This document shows positions 1 through 6,393 of a stretch of DNA of 12,532 nucleotides, one piece after another. The translations under genes and the position numbers were made by a program. The stretch comes from Alcanivorax sp. UBA4485 (GTDB taxonomy: Bacteria > Pseudomonadota > Gammaproteobacteria > Pseudomonadales > Alcanivoracaceae): the NCBI GenBank assembly GCA_002389055.1, contig DGNT01000049.1:1-12532 (forward strand), given 5' to 3'. Within the stretch, counting starts at the first letter, position 1. Each line of letters starts with the position of its first letter. Under the pieces are notes generated by a model. It had not been told where the DNA came from. It searched no databases and saw only the letters and a list, made by a program, of their open reading frames with translations.

Positions 1-671
1 TGGTCAAAACCAGCCCGGACGCCCCCACCTTCCGCCAGCAGTCACAGATTCTGGTGCCCATGGACGCCCCCGGCGTGCACGTGCTCGGCCCGATGCGCGT
101 CTTCGGCCACGACCACGCACCGCACGGTCACATGCACATCAAGCTGGACAACGTGCGCGTGCCCAAGGAAAACATTCTGTGGGGCGAAGGCCGCGGCTTC
201 GAAATTTCCCAGCTGCGCCTGGGCCCGGGCCGTATTCACCACTGCATGCGCTCCATCGGTTCCGCCGAAAAAGCCCTCGACCTGATTCTCGAGCGCGGCA
301 TGAACCGCGAAGCGTTCGGCAAGCAGATCATCAATCTCGGCAAGAACATGGAAACCATCTCCCGCGCCCGCATCGAGATCGAAGCGATGCGCATGATCGT
401 CCTCAAAGCCGCCAAGGCCATGGACGTGATGGGCAACAAAGAAGCCCGCATCTGGGTCTCCATGGCGAAAGCAATGGTGCCGGAGAAGTGCTGCCAGATT
501 ATCGACCAGGCGATCCAGATCCACGGCGCCACCGGCGTCAGCCAGTGGTCACCGCTGTCCGAGATGTACATGCAGCAGCGCACGCTGCGCCTGGCCGACG
601 GCCCGGACGAAGTGCACCACAACGTGGTCGCCCGCAACGAAGTGAACCGCTACAACCAGACCGGAGCCTGA
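1..671 (+). CDS. ACAD10/11-like acyl-CoA dehydrogenase, C-terminal part (5' truncated by window)
   Basis: Flavin-dependent acyl-CoA dehydrogenase, predicted to act on a CoA thioester in the cytoplasm. The reading frame is open from base 3 and gives 222 visible residues, covering the middle beta domain and the whole C-terminal helical domain. Typical landmarks are GPGRIHHCMR, REAFGKQI, a QIHGATG segment and a final RLADGPDEVH motif. GPGRIHHCMR and ADGPDEVH are hallmarks of the ACAD10/ACAD11 subgroup rather than of medium- or short-chain enzymes. In ordinary family members the corresponding loop (YEGT) carries the catalytic glutamate; here an aspartate (bases 597-599) occupies that place by motif alignment. 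Only 4 bases separate the stop from the next gene's ATG, so the two are an operon. In animals and in the Pseudomonas lva operon, enzymes of this subgroup work with a kinase on 4-hydroxyacyl-CoA; a kinase gene upstream of the window is inferred, not seen. Confidence 0.93.
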   Translation, partial: VKTSPDAPTFRQQSQILVPMDAPGVHVLGPMRVFGHDHAPHGHMHIKLDNVRVPKENILWGEGRGFEISQLRLGPGRIHHCMRSIGSAEKALDLILERGMNREAFGKQIINLGKNMETISRARIEIEAMRMIVLKAAKAMDVMGNKEARIWVSMAKAMVPEKCCQIIDQAIQIHGATGVSQWSPLSEMYMQQRTLRLADGPDEVHHNVVARNEVNRYNQTGA

Positions 672-675
672 AGCC

Positions 676-1455
676 ATGGTGGAAACCAAGCTGTTCGATC
701 TGACCGGCAAAGTGGCGCTGTTGACCGGCGCCTCCAAGGGCATGGGCAAGGCCATGGCGTACGCCCTGGCCGCCCACGGTGCCACCGTGGTGATCTCCGC
801 CCGTACCCAGGAGACCCTCGACGAGGCCGCCGCTGAGATCAACAAAGCGGTGGGCGCCGAGCGCGTGCACGCGGTGGCCGCCAACGCCAGCCGCAAACAG
901 GAACTGGAGACGCTGGTGGAAAAGACCCACCAGCTCGCCGGGCCGGTGGACATTCTGGTCGGCAACGCCGGCGTCAATGTGCACTACGGGCCGATCTCCG
1001 AGATTCCCGACGACGCCTACGAGAAAACCATGCAGGTGAATGTGCAGGCCAACCTGTGGCTGGCCCGCCTGGTGGCACCGGACATGATCGAAAAAGGCAA
1101 CGGCTCGATGATGTTCACCGCCAGCGTCGGCGCCTTTAAGCCGTCCGACACCCTGGGCGTGTACGGCACCTCCAAGCTGGCGCTGATCGGCCTGGTGCGC
1201 AACCTGGCGCTGGAATACGGCCCCAAGGGCATCCGCGCCAACGCCATCTGCCCGGGGCTGGTGCGCACCGATTTCGCCAAGGCGCTGTGGGATAACCCGG
1301 AAGCAGTGAAGCGCGCCAACTCGCAGATCCCTCTGCGCCGCCTGGGCGAAGCGGACGACTTCGAAGGTCTGGCCGTGTTCCTCGGCTCCGACGCCAGCCG
1401 CTACATGACCGGCCAGGCGCTCACCGTCTGCGGCGGCTCCTTTATGTGGAGCTGA
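676..1455 (+). CDS. Short-chain dehydrogenase/reductase (SDR), classical type, likely NADP(H)-dependent
   Basis: A 259-residue cytoplasmic oxidoreductase of the classical SDR family, of usual length. Residues 17-24 (TGASKGMG) form the dinucleotide-binding turn. Asn97-Ala98-Gly99 is the NAG motif. Asn122, Ser150, Tyr163 and Lys167 form the catalytic tetrad. Cys192-Pro193-Gly194 follows the active site. A basic residue just after beta strand 2 (Arg43 in VVISAR), together with Lys21, favours NADP(H). The ATG has a GGAG at 663-666 inside the preceding gene's end, with a 9-base spacer. Position between an ACAD10/11-like dehydrogenase and a second SDR suggests it oxidises or reduces a hydroxy- or ketoacyl-CoA in the same pathway, much as LvaD does in levulinate catabolism. 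The substrate cannot be read from the sequence. Confidence 0.93.
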   Translation: MVETKLFDLTGKVALLTGASKGMGKAMAYALAAHGATVVISARTQETLDEAAAEINKAVGAERVHAVAANASRKQELETLVEKTHQLAGPVDILVGNAGVNVHYGPISEIPDDAYEKTMQVNVQANLWLARLVAPDMIEKGNGSMMFTASVGAFKPSDTLGVYGTSKLALIGLVRNLALEYGPKGIRANAICPGLVRTDFAKALWDNPEAVKRANSQIPLRRLGEADDFEGLAVFLGSDASRYMTGQALTVCGGSFMWS

Positions 1456-1458
1456 AAT

Positions 1459-1480
1459 TGTAGGAGCGGGCCCTAGCGAC
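1459..1480 (+). repeat. Degenerate half REP element between the two SDR genes
   Basis: The bases TGTAGGAGCGGGCCC at 1459-1473 match, with one substitution, the head of the REP arm found at 3298-3320 read on the minus strand (TGTGGGAGCGGGCCC). The expected second half of the internal palindrome is missing and is replaced by TAGCGAC. It lies wholly within the 38-base gap between two operon genes and brings a spare AGGAG (1462-1466), although the AGGAG at 1483-1487 is better placed for the next ATG. Probably a decayed remnant of the same REP family. Confidence 0.55.
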
Positions 1481-1493
1481 ATAGGAGAATGAC

Positions 1494-2261
1494 ATGGAAC
1501 TGAAAGATCGTATCGTGGTTGTAACCGGCGCGGCCGGTGGCATTGGTCGCGCGCTGGCGCAGGTTTTTGCCAAGGCCGGCGCTAAAAAGATTATTTGCGT
1601 GGATCTGGACGGTGATGGCGCTGAAGCGACCGCGAAGATGGTGGACGGCATTGGCCGCAAGGTGGATGTCTCCAACGAGGACGACATCAAAGCGCTGATC
1701 GACGATACCGAAAAAGACGTCGGCCCGATTGACCTGTTCTGCTCCAACGCGGGCATTTCCGTGCCCGGCGGCCCCGAAGTGGCCAACGATCAGTGGCAGA
1801 AAATCTGGGACATCAACGTGATGGCGCACATCTACGCCGCCCGCCATCTGGCGCCGAAGATGATCGAGCGCGGCGGCGGCTATTTTCTCAATACCGCCTC
1901 CGCCGCCGGCCTGCTCTCGCAGATCGGCTCGGCGCCCTACGCGGTGACCAAACACGCCGCCGTAGGCCTGGCGGAGTGGATCGCGCTCACCTACGGCGAC
2001 GACGGCATCAAGGTCTCCGTGCTTTGCCCGCAGGCGGTGCGCACCAACATGACCAAAGGAAAGGAAGACCACGTGGCCAGCGTGGACGGCATGATGGACC
2101 CGGAGCCGGTGGCCCAGGCCTGTCTGGAAGCCATCGAGCAGGAAACCTTCCTGGTGCTGCCGCACAAGGAAGTGCTGCAGTACATGCGCAACAAAACCGA
2201 AAACTACGACCGCTGGATCGGCGGCATGCGGAAACTGAACCGGAAGTTCAGCCAGCACTAG
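1494..2261 (+). CDS. Short-chain dehydrogenase/reductase (SDR), likely NAD(H)-dependent
   Basis: A 255-residue classical SDR, cytoplasmic. Thr11-Gly12 to Gly18 (TGAAGGIG) binds the dinucleotide. Asp37 at the end of beta strand 2 (CVDLDG) points to NAD(H), in contrast to the preceding SDR. Asp58-Val59 contacts adenine in the family. Asn85-Ala86-Gly87 is the NAG motif, and Asn108, Ser136, Tyr149 and Lys153 are the catalytic tetrad. The post-catalytic CPG motif is Cys-Pro-Gln here (178-180). The start ATG has AGGAGA at 1483-1488 with a short spacer. It is the last gene of the operon: 38 bases after the first SDR and followed by a hairpin. Opposite cofactor preferences in two neighbouring SDRs suggest two different redox steps, or oxidation and reduction of linked intermediates. 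The true substrate is unknown. Confidence 0.93.
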   Translation: MELKDRIVVVTGAAGGIGRALAQVFAKAGAKKIICVDLDGDGAEATAKMVDGIGRKVDVSNEDDIKALIDDTEKDVGPIDLFCSNAGISVPGGPEVANDQWQKIWDINVMAHIYAARHLAPKMIERGGGYFLNTASAAGLLSQIGSAPYAVTKHAAVGLAEWIALTYGDDGIKVSVLCPQAVRTNMTKGKEDHVASVDGMMDPEPVAQACLEAIEQETFLVLPHKEVLQYMRNKTENYDRWIGGMRKLNRKFSQH

Positions 2262-2280
2262 GGCGCTTTACAAAGCGCCC
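2261..2280. terminator. Hairpin between convergent genes, possible terminator
   Basis: GGGCGCTT-TACA-AAGCGCCC is a perfect 8-base-pair hairpin with a 4-base loop; it starts at the last base of the second SDR's stop codon. The facing yjdM gene ends 6 bases beyond it. No T-run follows directly. The only run of Ts on the plus strand is at 2291-2296, already inside yjdM, so termination strength is uncertain. Confidence 0.55.
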
Positions 2281-2285
2281 GCCGG

Positions 2286-2624
2286 CTACGCTTTTTTCAC
2301 AAATTCCGATTTCAGTTTCATCGCACCAATACCGTCGATCTTGCAATCGATGTCGTGATCGCCGTCCACTAAACGGATATTCCTTGCCTTGGTGCCGACC
2401 TTGACCACGGACGAGGAGCCCTTGATTTTCAGGTCCTTGATCACCGTCACGGTATCGCCATCGGCAAGCACGTTGCCGTTGGCGTCCTTAATTTGCATCG
2501 CGTCGGCAGCGGCTTGCTGATCCTCGGCGGTCCATTCATGGGCGCATTCCGGACACACATACAGCGCGCCATCCTGGTAGGTGTAAGCGGAGCCACATTG
2601 CACACAGACGGGCAAATCACTCAT
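2286..2624 (-). CDS. yjdM: YjdM (formerly PhnA) zinc-ribbon protein
   Basis: A small 112-residue cytoplasmic protein that closely resembles E. coli YjdM along its whole length, including the segments KDANGN, LADGDTVTVIKDLK, GSSSVVKVGTK, DHDIDCKIDG and the LKSEFVKK end. An N-terminal zinc ribbon is formed by Cys7-x2-Cys10 and Cys24-x2-Cys27, followed by the PhnA C-terminal beta domain. Despite the old name, this family is not the phosphonoacetate hydrolase; its function is unknown, though it is often found near phosphonate genes in enterics. No phosphonate genes are visible here. The ATG is preceded by a weak GGAA (2632-2635 on the plus strand). It is convergent with the SDR operon and stands 117 bases from the deaminase gene upstream on its own strand. 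Confidence 0.93.
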   Translation of the reverse strand: MSDLPVCVQCGSAYTYQDGALYVCPECAHEWTAEDQQAAADAMQIKDANGNVLADGDTVTVIKDLKIKGSSSVVKVGTKARNIRLVDGDHDIDCKIDGIGAMKLKSEFVKKA

Positions 2625-2741
2625 GGGAAGATTCCGTACGGTTGGAAGTCACGGCGCCAGAACGCGCCGACCGGATGCGCAGAATAGCATAGAGCGGCGT
2701 GGCATCCCCGGCATCCAAACGGCCGGAACGATCAGATCGCG

Positions 2742-3194
2742 CTAGGCTTCCCCAATATCCTCATTCCAAAGGTCGGGATTATCGCGGATGTACCCTGCCA
2801 GCAGATCGCCGCATTCCTTGGACTCAAGATCAACCACAGTAACGCCGTTATCGCGAAGCCATTGCAGCCCGCCTGAGAACGTTTGCGATTCGCCCACCAC
2901 CACCGTGCCGATCTTGAACTGGCGCACCAGGCCGCTGCAGTACCAGCACGGCGCCAGGGTGGTGACCATGATGGTGTCGCGATAGTTACGCTGCCGGCCG
3001 GCTTTACGGAAGGCGTCTGTCTCCGCGTGCACGGAAGGATCGCCTTCTTGAACGCGGCGGTTATGGCCGGCGCCCAGCAGGGTGCCATCGCCACTGAACA
3101 GAGCAGCGCCAATCGGTATGCCACCCTCCTCGAGCCCTTGCCGCGCTTCGTCCAGCGCCACGCGCAGCATTGCCTGATAGTCCATTGAGGCCAC
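2742..3194 (-). CDS. Zinc-dependent nucleobase deaminase, probable cytosine deaminase (yeast Fcy1-like)
   Basis: A 150-residue member of the CMP/dCMP/cytosine deaminase fold, acting in pyrimidine salvage by converting cytosine to uracil and ammonia. The zinc site is His56-Ala-Glu58 (Glu58 as proton shuttle) plus Pro82-Cys83-x2-Cys86. The C-terminal stretch Trp143-Asn-Glu-Asp146-Ile-Gly-Glu matches the WFEDIGE tail of yeast cytosine deaminase, whose Trp and Asp shape the cytosine pocket. This separates it from TadA tRNA deaminases and from the unrelated CodA. The start is a GTG at 3192-3194: a GGAGG stands 7 bases before it, whereas the in-frame ATG three codons later is too far from that ribosome binding site. 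It appears to be a single-gene unit. A guanine or other base deaminase role cannot be excluded. Confidence 0.88.
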   Translation of the reverse strand: MASMDYQAMLRVALDEARQGLEEGGIPIGAALFSGDGTLLGAGHNRRVQEGDPSVHAETDAFRKAGRQRNYRDTIMVTTLAPCWYCSGLVRQFKIGTVVVGESQTFSGGLQWLRDNGVTVVDLESKECGDLLAGYIRDNPDLWNEDIGEA

Positions 3195-3250
3195 GGCTGA
3201 TCCTCCCTCTTATGAGATAACCCGGCTTACCGTCCACCATAAAACATAAA

Positions 3251-3312
3251 AGCGGGCCCCGCCCGCGAAAGAATGACGGCTCTTCGTCATCCTTTCGCGG
3301 GCGGGGCCCGCT
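3251..3312. repeat. Inverted pair of REP elements (long hairpin)
   Basis: Two 28-base arms (3251-3278 and 3285-3312) are reverse complements with a single mismatch and enclose a 6-base loop, GCTCTT. Each arm contains its own small palindrome, GCGGGC-CCC-GCCCGC, followed by a GCGAAAG tail, and the right arm runs on into CTCCCACAAA. This is the organisation of REP doublets (BIMEs) in Pseudomonas and relatives. It sits between the 5' end of the deaminase gene and the 3' end of katG. It could act as a transcript-end stabiliser or terminator for katG. Such repeats are typically spread by a REP-associated tyrosine transposase, none of which lies in this window. Confidence 0.85.
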
Positions 3313-3338
3313 CCCACAAACATCACTGCGTAAAGCGC

Positions 3339-5519
3339 TTACTTCAGATCGAAGCGGCCCAGGTTCATGACCTTGTCCCAGGCAGCGACGAAGTCCTTCA
3401 CGAACTTCTTCTCCGCGGCGTCCGCGCCATACACTTCGCACAGCGCGCGCAGCTGGGAGTTGGCGCCGAACACCAGGTCCAGCCGGGTACCGCTCCACTT
3501 CAGCTCACCGCTGCTGCGGTCGCGGCCTTCGAACAGGTAGTCATCGTCCTCGGACTGGGGCGCCCAGGCGATACCCATGTCCACCACCACCTTGAAGAAG
3601 TCATTACTGAGCGCTTCCGGGCGGTCGGTGAAGACACCATGTTTGGAACCGTCGAAGTTGGCGTTCATGGCGCGCATGCCGCCCACCAGCACGGTCATTT
3701 CCGGCGCCGTGAGCGTCAGCAGCTGAGCACGATCGATCAGCAGATGCTCCGCGGGCAGGGAATACTTGTCCTTGCGGTAGTTGCGGAACCCGTCCACGAA
3801 GGGTTCCAGGTATTCGAAGGAATCCACGTCGGTCTGTTCCAGCGAGGCGTCCGTGCGGCCGGGGGTGAACGGCACGGTGATGTCGTGGCCCCCATTGGCG
3901 GCGGCTTTTTCCACGCCGGCGCAACCGGCCAGCACGATCAGATCCGCCAGCGATACTTTCTTGCCACCGGACTGGGCGTTGTTGAATTCGCTCTGAATGC
4001 CTTCCAGGGTCTTCAGGATCTTGTCCAACTGCTGGGGCTCGTTCACTTCCCAGTTTTTCTGAGGTTCCAGACGCAGGCGGGCCCCGTTGGCACCACCGCG
4101 CATATCGGAACCGCGATAGGTGGATGCGGACGCCCAGGCCACTTTCACCATGTCGGGAATGCTCAGCCCGGAATCGACGATCTTGCCCTTGAGGGCGGCG
4201 ATGTCCTTGTCGTCGATCAACGGGTGGTCGACCTCGGGCACCGGGTCCTGCCAGATCAGCTCTTCCTGGGGGACTTCCGGGCCCAGGTAGCGTTCGATCG
4301 GGCCCATGTCCCGGTGGGTAAGCTTGTACCAGGCGCGGGCAAAGGCGTCGGCGAACTCTTCCGGGTGCTCGTAGAAGCGGCGGGAAATTTTCCCGTATTC
4401 CGGATCAAAGCGCAGCGACAGGTCGGTGGTCAGCATGGTCGGCTTGCGCTTTTTGCTTTTGTCCTGGGCGTAGGGAATGTCCGCGTCCGCGTTCTTGGCC
4501 ACCCACTGCTGGGCACCGGCCGGGCTCTTTTCCAGTTCCCATTCGTGCTTGAACAGGTTATCGAAGAACAGGTTGGACCACTGGGTGGGCTTCTGCGTCC
4601 AGGTCACTTCCGGGCCGCCACCGATGGTGTCGTCGCCGAAGCCGGAACCGTGGCTGCTCTTCCAGCCCAGGCCCATCATTTCAATCGGCGCGGCTTCCGG
4701 CTCCGGACCCACCAGTTCCGGGTCGCCGGCGCCGTGGGTTTTACCGAAGGTGTGGCCGCCGGCAATCAGCGCCACGGTTTCTTCGTCGTTCATCGCCATG
4801 CGGGCGAAGGTTTCACGAATGTCGTGGGCCGCTTTCAACGGGTCCGGCTCGCCGTTGGGGCCTTCCGGGTTCACATAGATCAAACCCATCTGCACCGCCG
4901 CCAGCGGGTTTTCCAGCTCGCGGTCGCCGGAGTAGCGCTTGTCGTCCAGCCAGGAATCTTCCACGCCCCAGTAAATGTCGTCTTCGGGCTCGTAGAGATC
5001 CTCGCGGCCGCCGGCGAAACCGAAGGTTTTGAAACCCATGGATTCCAGCGCCACGTTACCGGTGAGCACGATCAAATCAGCCCAGGAAATCTTGTTGCCG
5101 TACTTTTTCTTGATCGGCCACAGCAGGCGGCGGGCCTTATCCAGATTGACGTTATCCGGCCAGCTGTTGAGCGGCGCGAACCGCTGGGTGCCGGTGCCGG
5201 CGCCGCCCCGGCCATCGCCGATGCGGTAGGTGCCGGCGCTGTGCCAGGCCATGCGGATAAACATCGGGCCGTAATGGCCGAAATCCGCCGGCCACCAGTC
5301 CTGGGGGTCGGTCATCAGGTCAGTGAGGTCTTTTTTCAGCGCCGCCAGATCCAGGCTTTTGAAGGCTTCCGCGTAATCGAAGTCTTCATCCATGGGATTG
5401 GACATGGACGAATGCTGATGCAGGATGTCCAGCCGCAGCTGATTGGGCCACCAATCCCGGTTGGTGACGCCGCCGCCTGCGACGTTGTTGTTATGGAAGG
5501 GACATTTGCTCTCGGACAT
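3339..5519 (-). CDS. katG: Catalase-peroxidase KatG
   Basis: Bifunctional haem catalase-peroxidase of 726 residues, the normal length for the family, with no signal peptide, so cytoplasmic. It destroys hydrogen peroxide by disproportionation or by peroxidase turnover. The N-terminal catalytic domain carries the distal triad Arg89, Trp92, His93 (RMAWHSAGTYR) and the proximal haem ligand His256 (GGHTFGKTH). The Trp92, Tyr215 and Met241 that form the covalent adduct needed for catalase activity are all present at the spacing seen in M. tuberculosis KatG. The C-terminal half is the duplicated, haem-free domain (WASASTYRGSDMRGGANG). The start is clear: AGGAGA at 5526-5531 (reverse strand) with a 6-base spacer. 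No regulator gene for it (oxyR or furA type) adjoins it; see the separate entries for promoter structures. Confidence 0.98.
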   Translation of the reverse strand: MSESKCPFHNNNVAGGGVTNRDWWPNQLRLDILHQHSSMSNPMDEDFDYAEAFKSLDLAALKKDLTDLMTDPQDWWPADFGHYGPMFIRMAWHSAGTYRIGDGRGGAGTGTQRFAPLNSWPDNVNLDKARRLLWPIKKKYGNKISWADLIVLTGNVALESMGFKTFGFAGGREDLYEPEDDIYWGVEDSWLDDKRYSGDRELENPLAAVQMGLIYVNPEGPNGEPDPLKAAHDIRETFARMAMNDEETVALIAGGHTFGKTHGAGDPELVGPEPEAAPIEMMGLGWKSSHGSGFGDDTIGGGPEVTWTQKPTQWSNLFFDNLFKHEWELEKSPAGAQQWVAKNADADIPYAQDKSKKRKPTMLTTDLSLRFDPEYGKISRRFYEHPEEFADAFARAWYKLTHRDMGPIERYLGPEVPQEELIWQDPVPEVDHPLIDDKDIAALKGKIVDSGLSIPDMVKVAWASASTYRGSDMRGGANGARLRLEPQKNWEVNEPQQLDKILKTLEGIQSEFNNAQSGGKKVSLADLIVLAGCAGVEKAAANGGHDITVPFTPGRTDASLEQTDVDSFEYLEPFVDGFRNYRKDKYSLPAEHLLIDRAQLLTLTAPEMTVLVGGMRAMNANFDGSKHGVFTDRPEALSNDFFKVVVDMGIAWAPQSEDDDYLFEGRDRSSGELKWSGTRLDLVFGANSQLRALCEVYGADAAEKKFVKDFVAAWDKVMNLGRFDLK

Positions 5520-5590
5520 GGTTGTTCTCCTTGCTTTTCATCGCGCTGGGTCGCGCCGTCATCGCTCGGGGTTGCCGTTTAGGCTGCTAG

Positions 5591-5606
5591 TACAACCTTA
5601 CTTGTA
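5591..5606. promoter_or_regulatory. Dyad TACAA-N6-TTGTA in the katG promoter region
   Basis: TACAA-CCTTAC-TTGTA is an inverted repeat with 5-base arms about 75-85 bases before the katG start. It overlaps the proposed -10 box, a position typical of a repressor site. The cognate regulator is unknown; it does not match the OxyR tetranucleotide pattern. Confidence 0.35.
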
Positions 5607-5631
5607 TTACCTTCCGCCCCCACCCTGCCAA
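5604..5631 (-). promoter_or_regulatory. Candidate sigma-70-type katG promoter
   Basis: On the minus strand TTGGCA (5631-5626, five of six matches to the -35 consensus) is followed after 16 bases by TAATAC (5609-5604, weak -10). Transcription would start near 5597 and leave a leader of roughly 80 bases before katG. An alternative -10, TATATT at 5635-5630, has no good -35. Confidence 0.35.
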
Positions 5632-5644
5632 TATAGCCTGCCAA
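5624..5644. promoter_or_regulatory. Direct repeat CCTGCCAA-TATAG-CCTGCCAA upstream of katG
   Basis: Two exact 8-base copies (5624-5631 and 5637-5644) are spaced 13 bases start to start. The copy nearer katG supplies the proposed -35 box. Such a phased direct repeat could be an activator site. Two ATAG tetranucleotides (5633-5636, 5653-5656) lie 20 bases apart here, but they do not fit the OxyR spacing. Confidence 0.35.
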
Positions 5645-5665
5645 ATACCCTGATAGCTTTTGTTA

Positions 5666-5681
5666 CTGAGGGTGGTCTCAG
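5666..5681. promoter_or_regulatory. Inverted repeat CTGAG-N6-CTCAG between katG and the tetR gene
   Basis: CTGAG-GGTGGT-CTCAG is a 5-base dyad about 80 bases before the TetR start and upstream of the katG repeats. It could be a hairpin or a protein site in the divergent promoter region. Short arms make chance occurrence possible. Confidence 0.25.
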
Positions 5682-5719
5682 CGTGAAAGAAGGGTCATGC
5701 AGCGGCGATGGTTTCCATC

Positions 5720-5731
5720 TAGACTGGTCCA
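5720..5731. promoter_or_regulatory. TetR operator before its own gene (TAGAC-TG-GTCCA)
   Basis: TAGACTGGTCCA is an inverted repeat with one arm mismatch, 28 bases before the TetR start codon. It differs from the operator-like site at 6359-6370 by one base. The shape agrees with operators described for LmrA/YxaF-type and some other TetR repressors, as I recall them. Autorepression is the natural reading. Confidence 0.65.
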
Positions 5732-5759
5732 CTGAATTTCAAACCCGGAGCCGCCGCCC

Positions 5760-6332
5760 ATGGGAGCCCGCCCCAAACACCGCGACCGCCTGGTGAGCAC
5801 CGCCGCCGCCCTGTTCCGTCAGCACGGCTACGCGGCCACCGGCATCAATGACATCCTGAAGACCGCCGAGGCGCCGAAAGGGTCGTTCTATCATTACTTT
5901 CCCGGCGGCAAGGAAGAACTGGGCGCGGAAGCGGTGCGCTACGCCGGCGCCCTGGTGACCCGCACCCTGGAACAGCTGCACCGCGAGCACGATACCGCCG
6001 GCGCCGCCTTGCGCGCCTACGGCGACCTGCTGGCCGGCTGGCTGGCCGATTCCGGCTACCGCGACGGCTGCCCCCTGGCCACCACCGTGCTGGAAGTGAC
6101 GCCGCAGTCCGAGCCCATCACCGCCGCCGCCCAGGACGCCTACGCCGCCTGGCGGCAGGCCCTGGCAACCATGATCGCCCCCGCCGACCCGGACGACGCC
6201 CACGCCCAGCGCCTCGCCTCGCTGGCCGTCTCCGCCCTGGAAGGGGCCCTGATCCAGGCCCGCGTGGCCCGGGATCCGGCGCCGATCCGGGACGCCTGCG
6301 CCCAGGTGGCGGCGCTGATCGACGTTTCTTAA
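5760..6332 (+). CDS. TetR-family repressor, LmrA/YxaF type
   Basis: A 190-residue one-component repressor, cytoplasmic and DNA-binding. The N-terminal helix-turn-helix spans about residues 8-52 with the typical ending GSFYHYFPGGKEEL. The C-terminal ligand and dimer domain carries Gly103-Cys-Pro-Leu106 followed by ATTVLE, and an EGALIQAR helix near 161-168; this pair of signatures marks the LmrA/YxaF C-terminal domain. The ATG has a GGAG at 5747-5750 with a 9-base spacer. Near-identical palindromes lie before this gene (5720-5731) and before the thioesterase genes just downstream (6359-6370), so it probably represses itself and the thioesterase pair. It is divergent from katG with 240 bases between, and control of katG cannot be excluded. 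Its inducer is unknown; a lipophilic compound or acyl-CoA is a guess from context. Confidence 0.93.
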   Translation: MGARPKHRDRLVSTAAALFRQHGYAATGINDILKTAEAPKGSFYHYFPGGKEELGAEAVRYAGALVTRTLEQLHREHDTAGAALRAYGDLLAGWLADSGYRDGCPLATTVLEVTPQSEPITAAAQDAYAAWRQALATMIAPADPDDAHAQRLASLAVSALEGALIQARVARDPAPIRDACAQVAALIDVS

Positions 6333-6358
6333 AAGATTGCTCTTGGCCGATAATTATA

Positions 6359-6370
6359 TAGACTGGTCTA
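6359..6370. promoter_or_regulatory. TetR operator before the thioesterase pair (TAGAC-TG-GTCTA)
   Basis: TAGACTGGTCTA is a perfect inverted repeat (5-base arms, 2-base centre), 23 bases before the first thioesterase ATG. It lies directly after the AT-rich stretch TAATTATA (6351-6358), which could hold a -10 box. Its near-copy precedes the repressor gene. A repressor bound here would block RNA polymerase for the downstream pair. Confidence 0.7.
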
Positions 6371-6393
6371 CATCACAAATATGGAGATTCCTG

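Noticed and set aside
2286..2624. Phosphonoacetate hydrolase, as the old PhnA name would suggest
   Set aside because: The 112-residue zinc-ribbon protein is the YjdM family, unrelated to the true hydrolase, and no phosphonate genes are present in the window.
3273..5582. A 769-codon open frame on the plus strand opposite katG
   Set aside because: It is an antisense shadow of katG, whose minus-strand product is a full, motif-complete catalase-peroxidase. The shadow protein is rich in His, Gly, Val and Ala, as expected from reversed GC-biased codons, and shows no recognisable domain.
5633..5656. Two ATAG tetranucleotides before katG as an OxyR site
   Set aside because: They are 20 bases apart rather than the 22 of the OxyR pattern, and the matching CTAT elements are missing.
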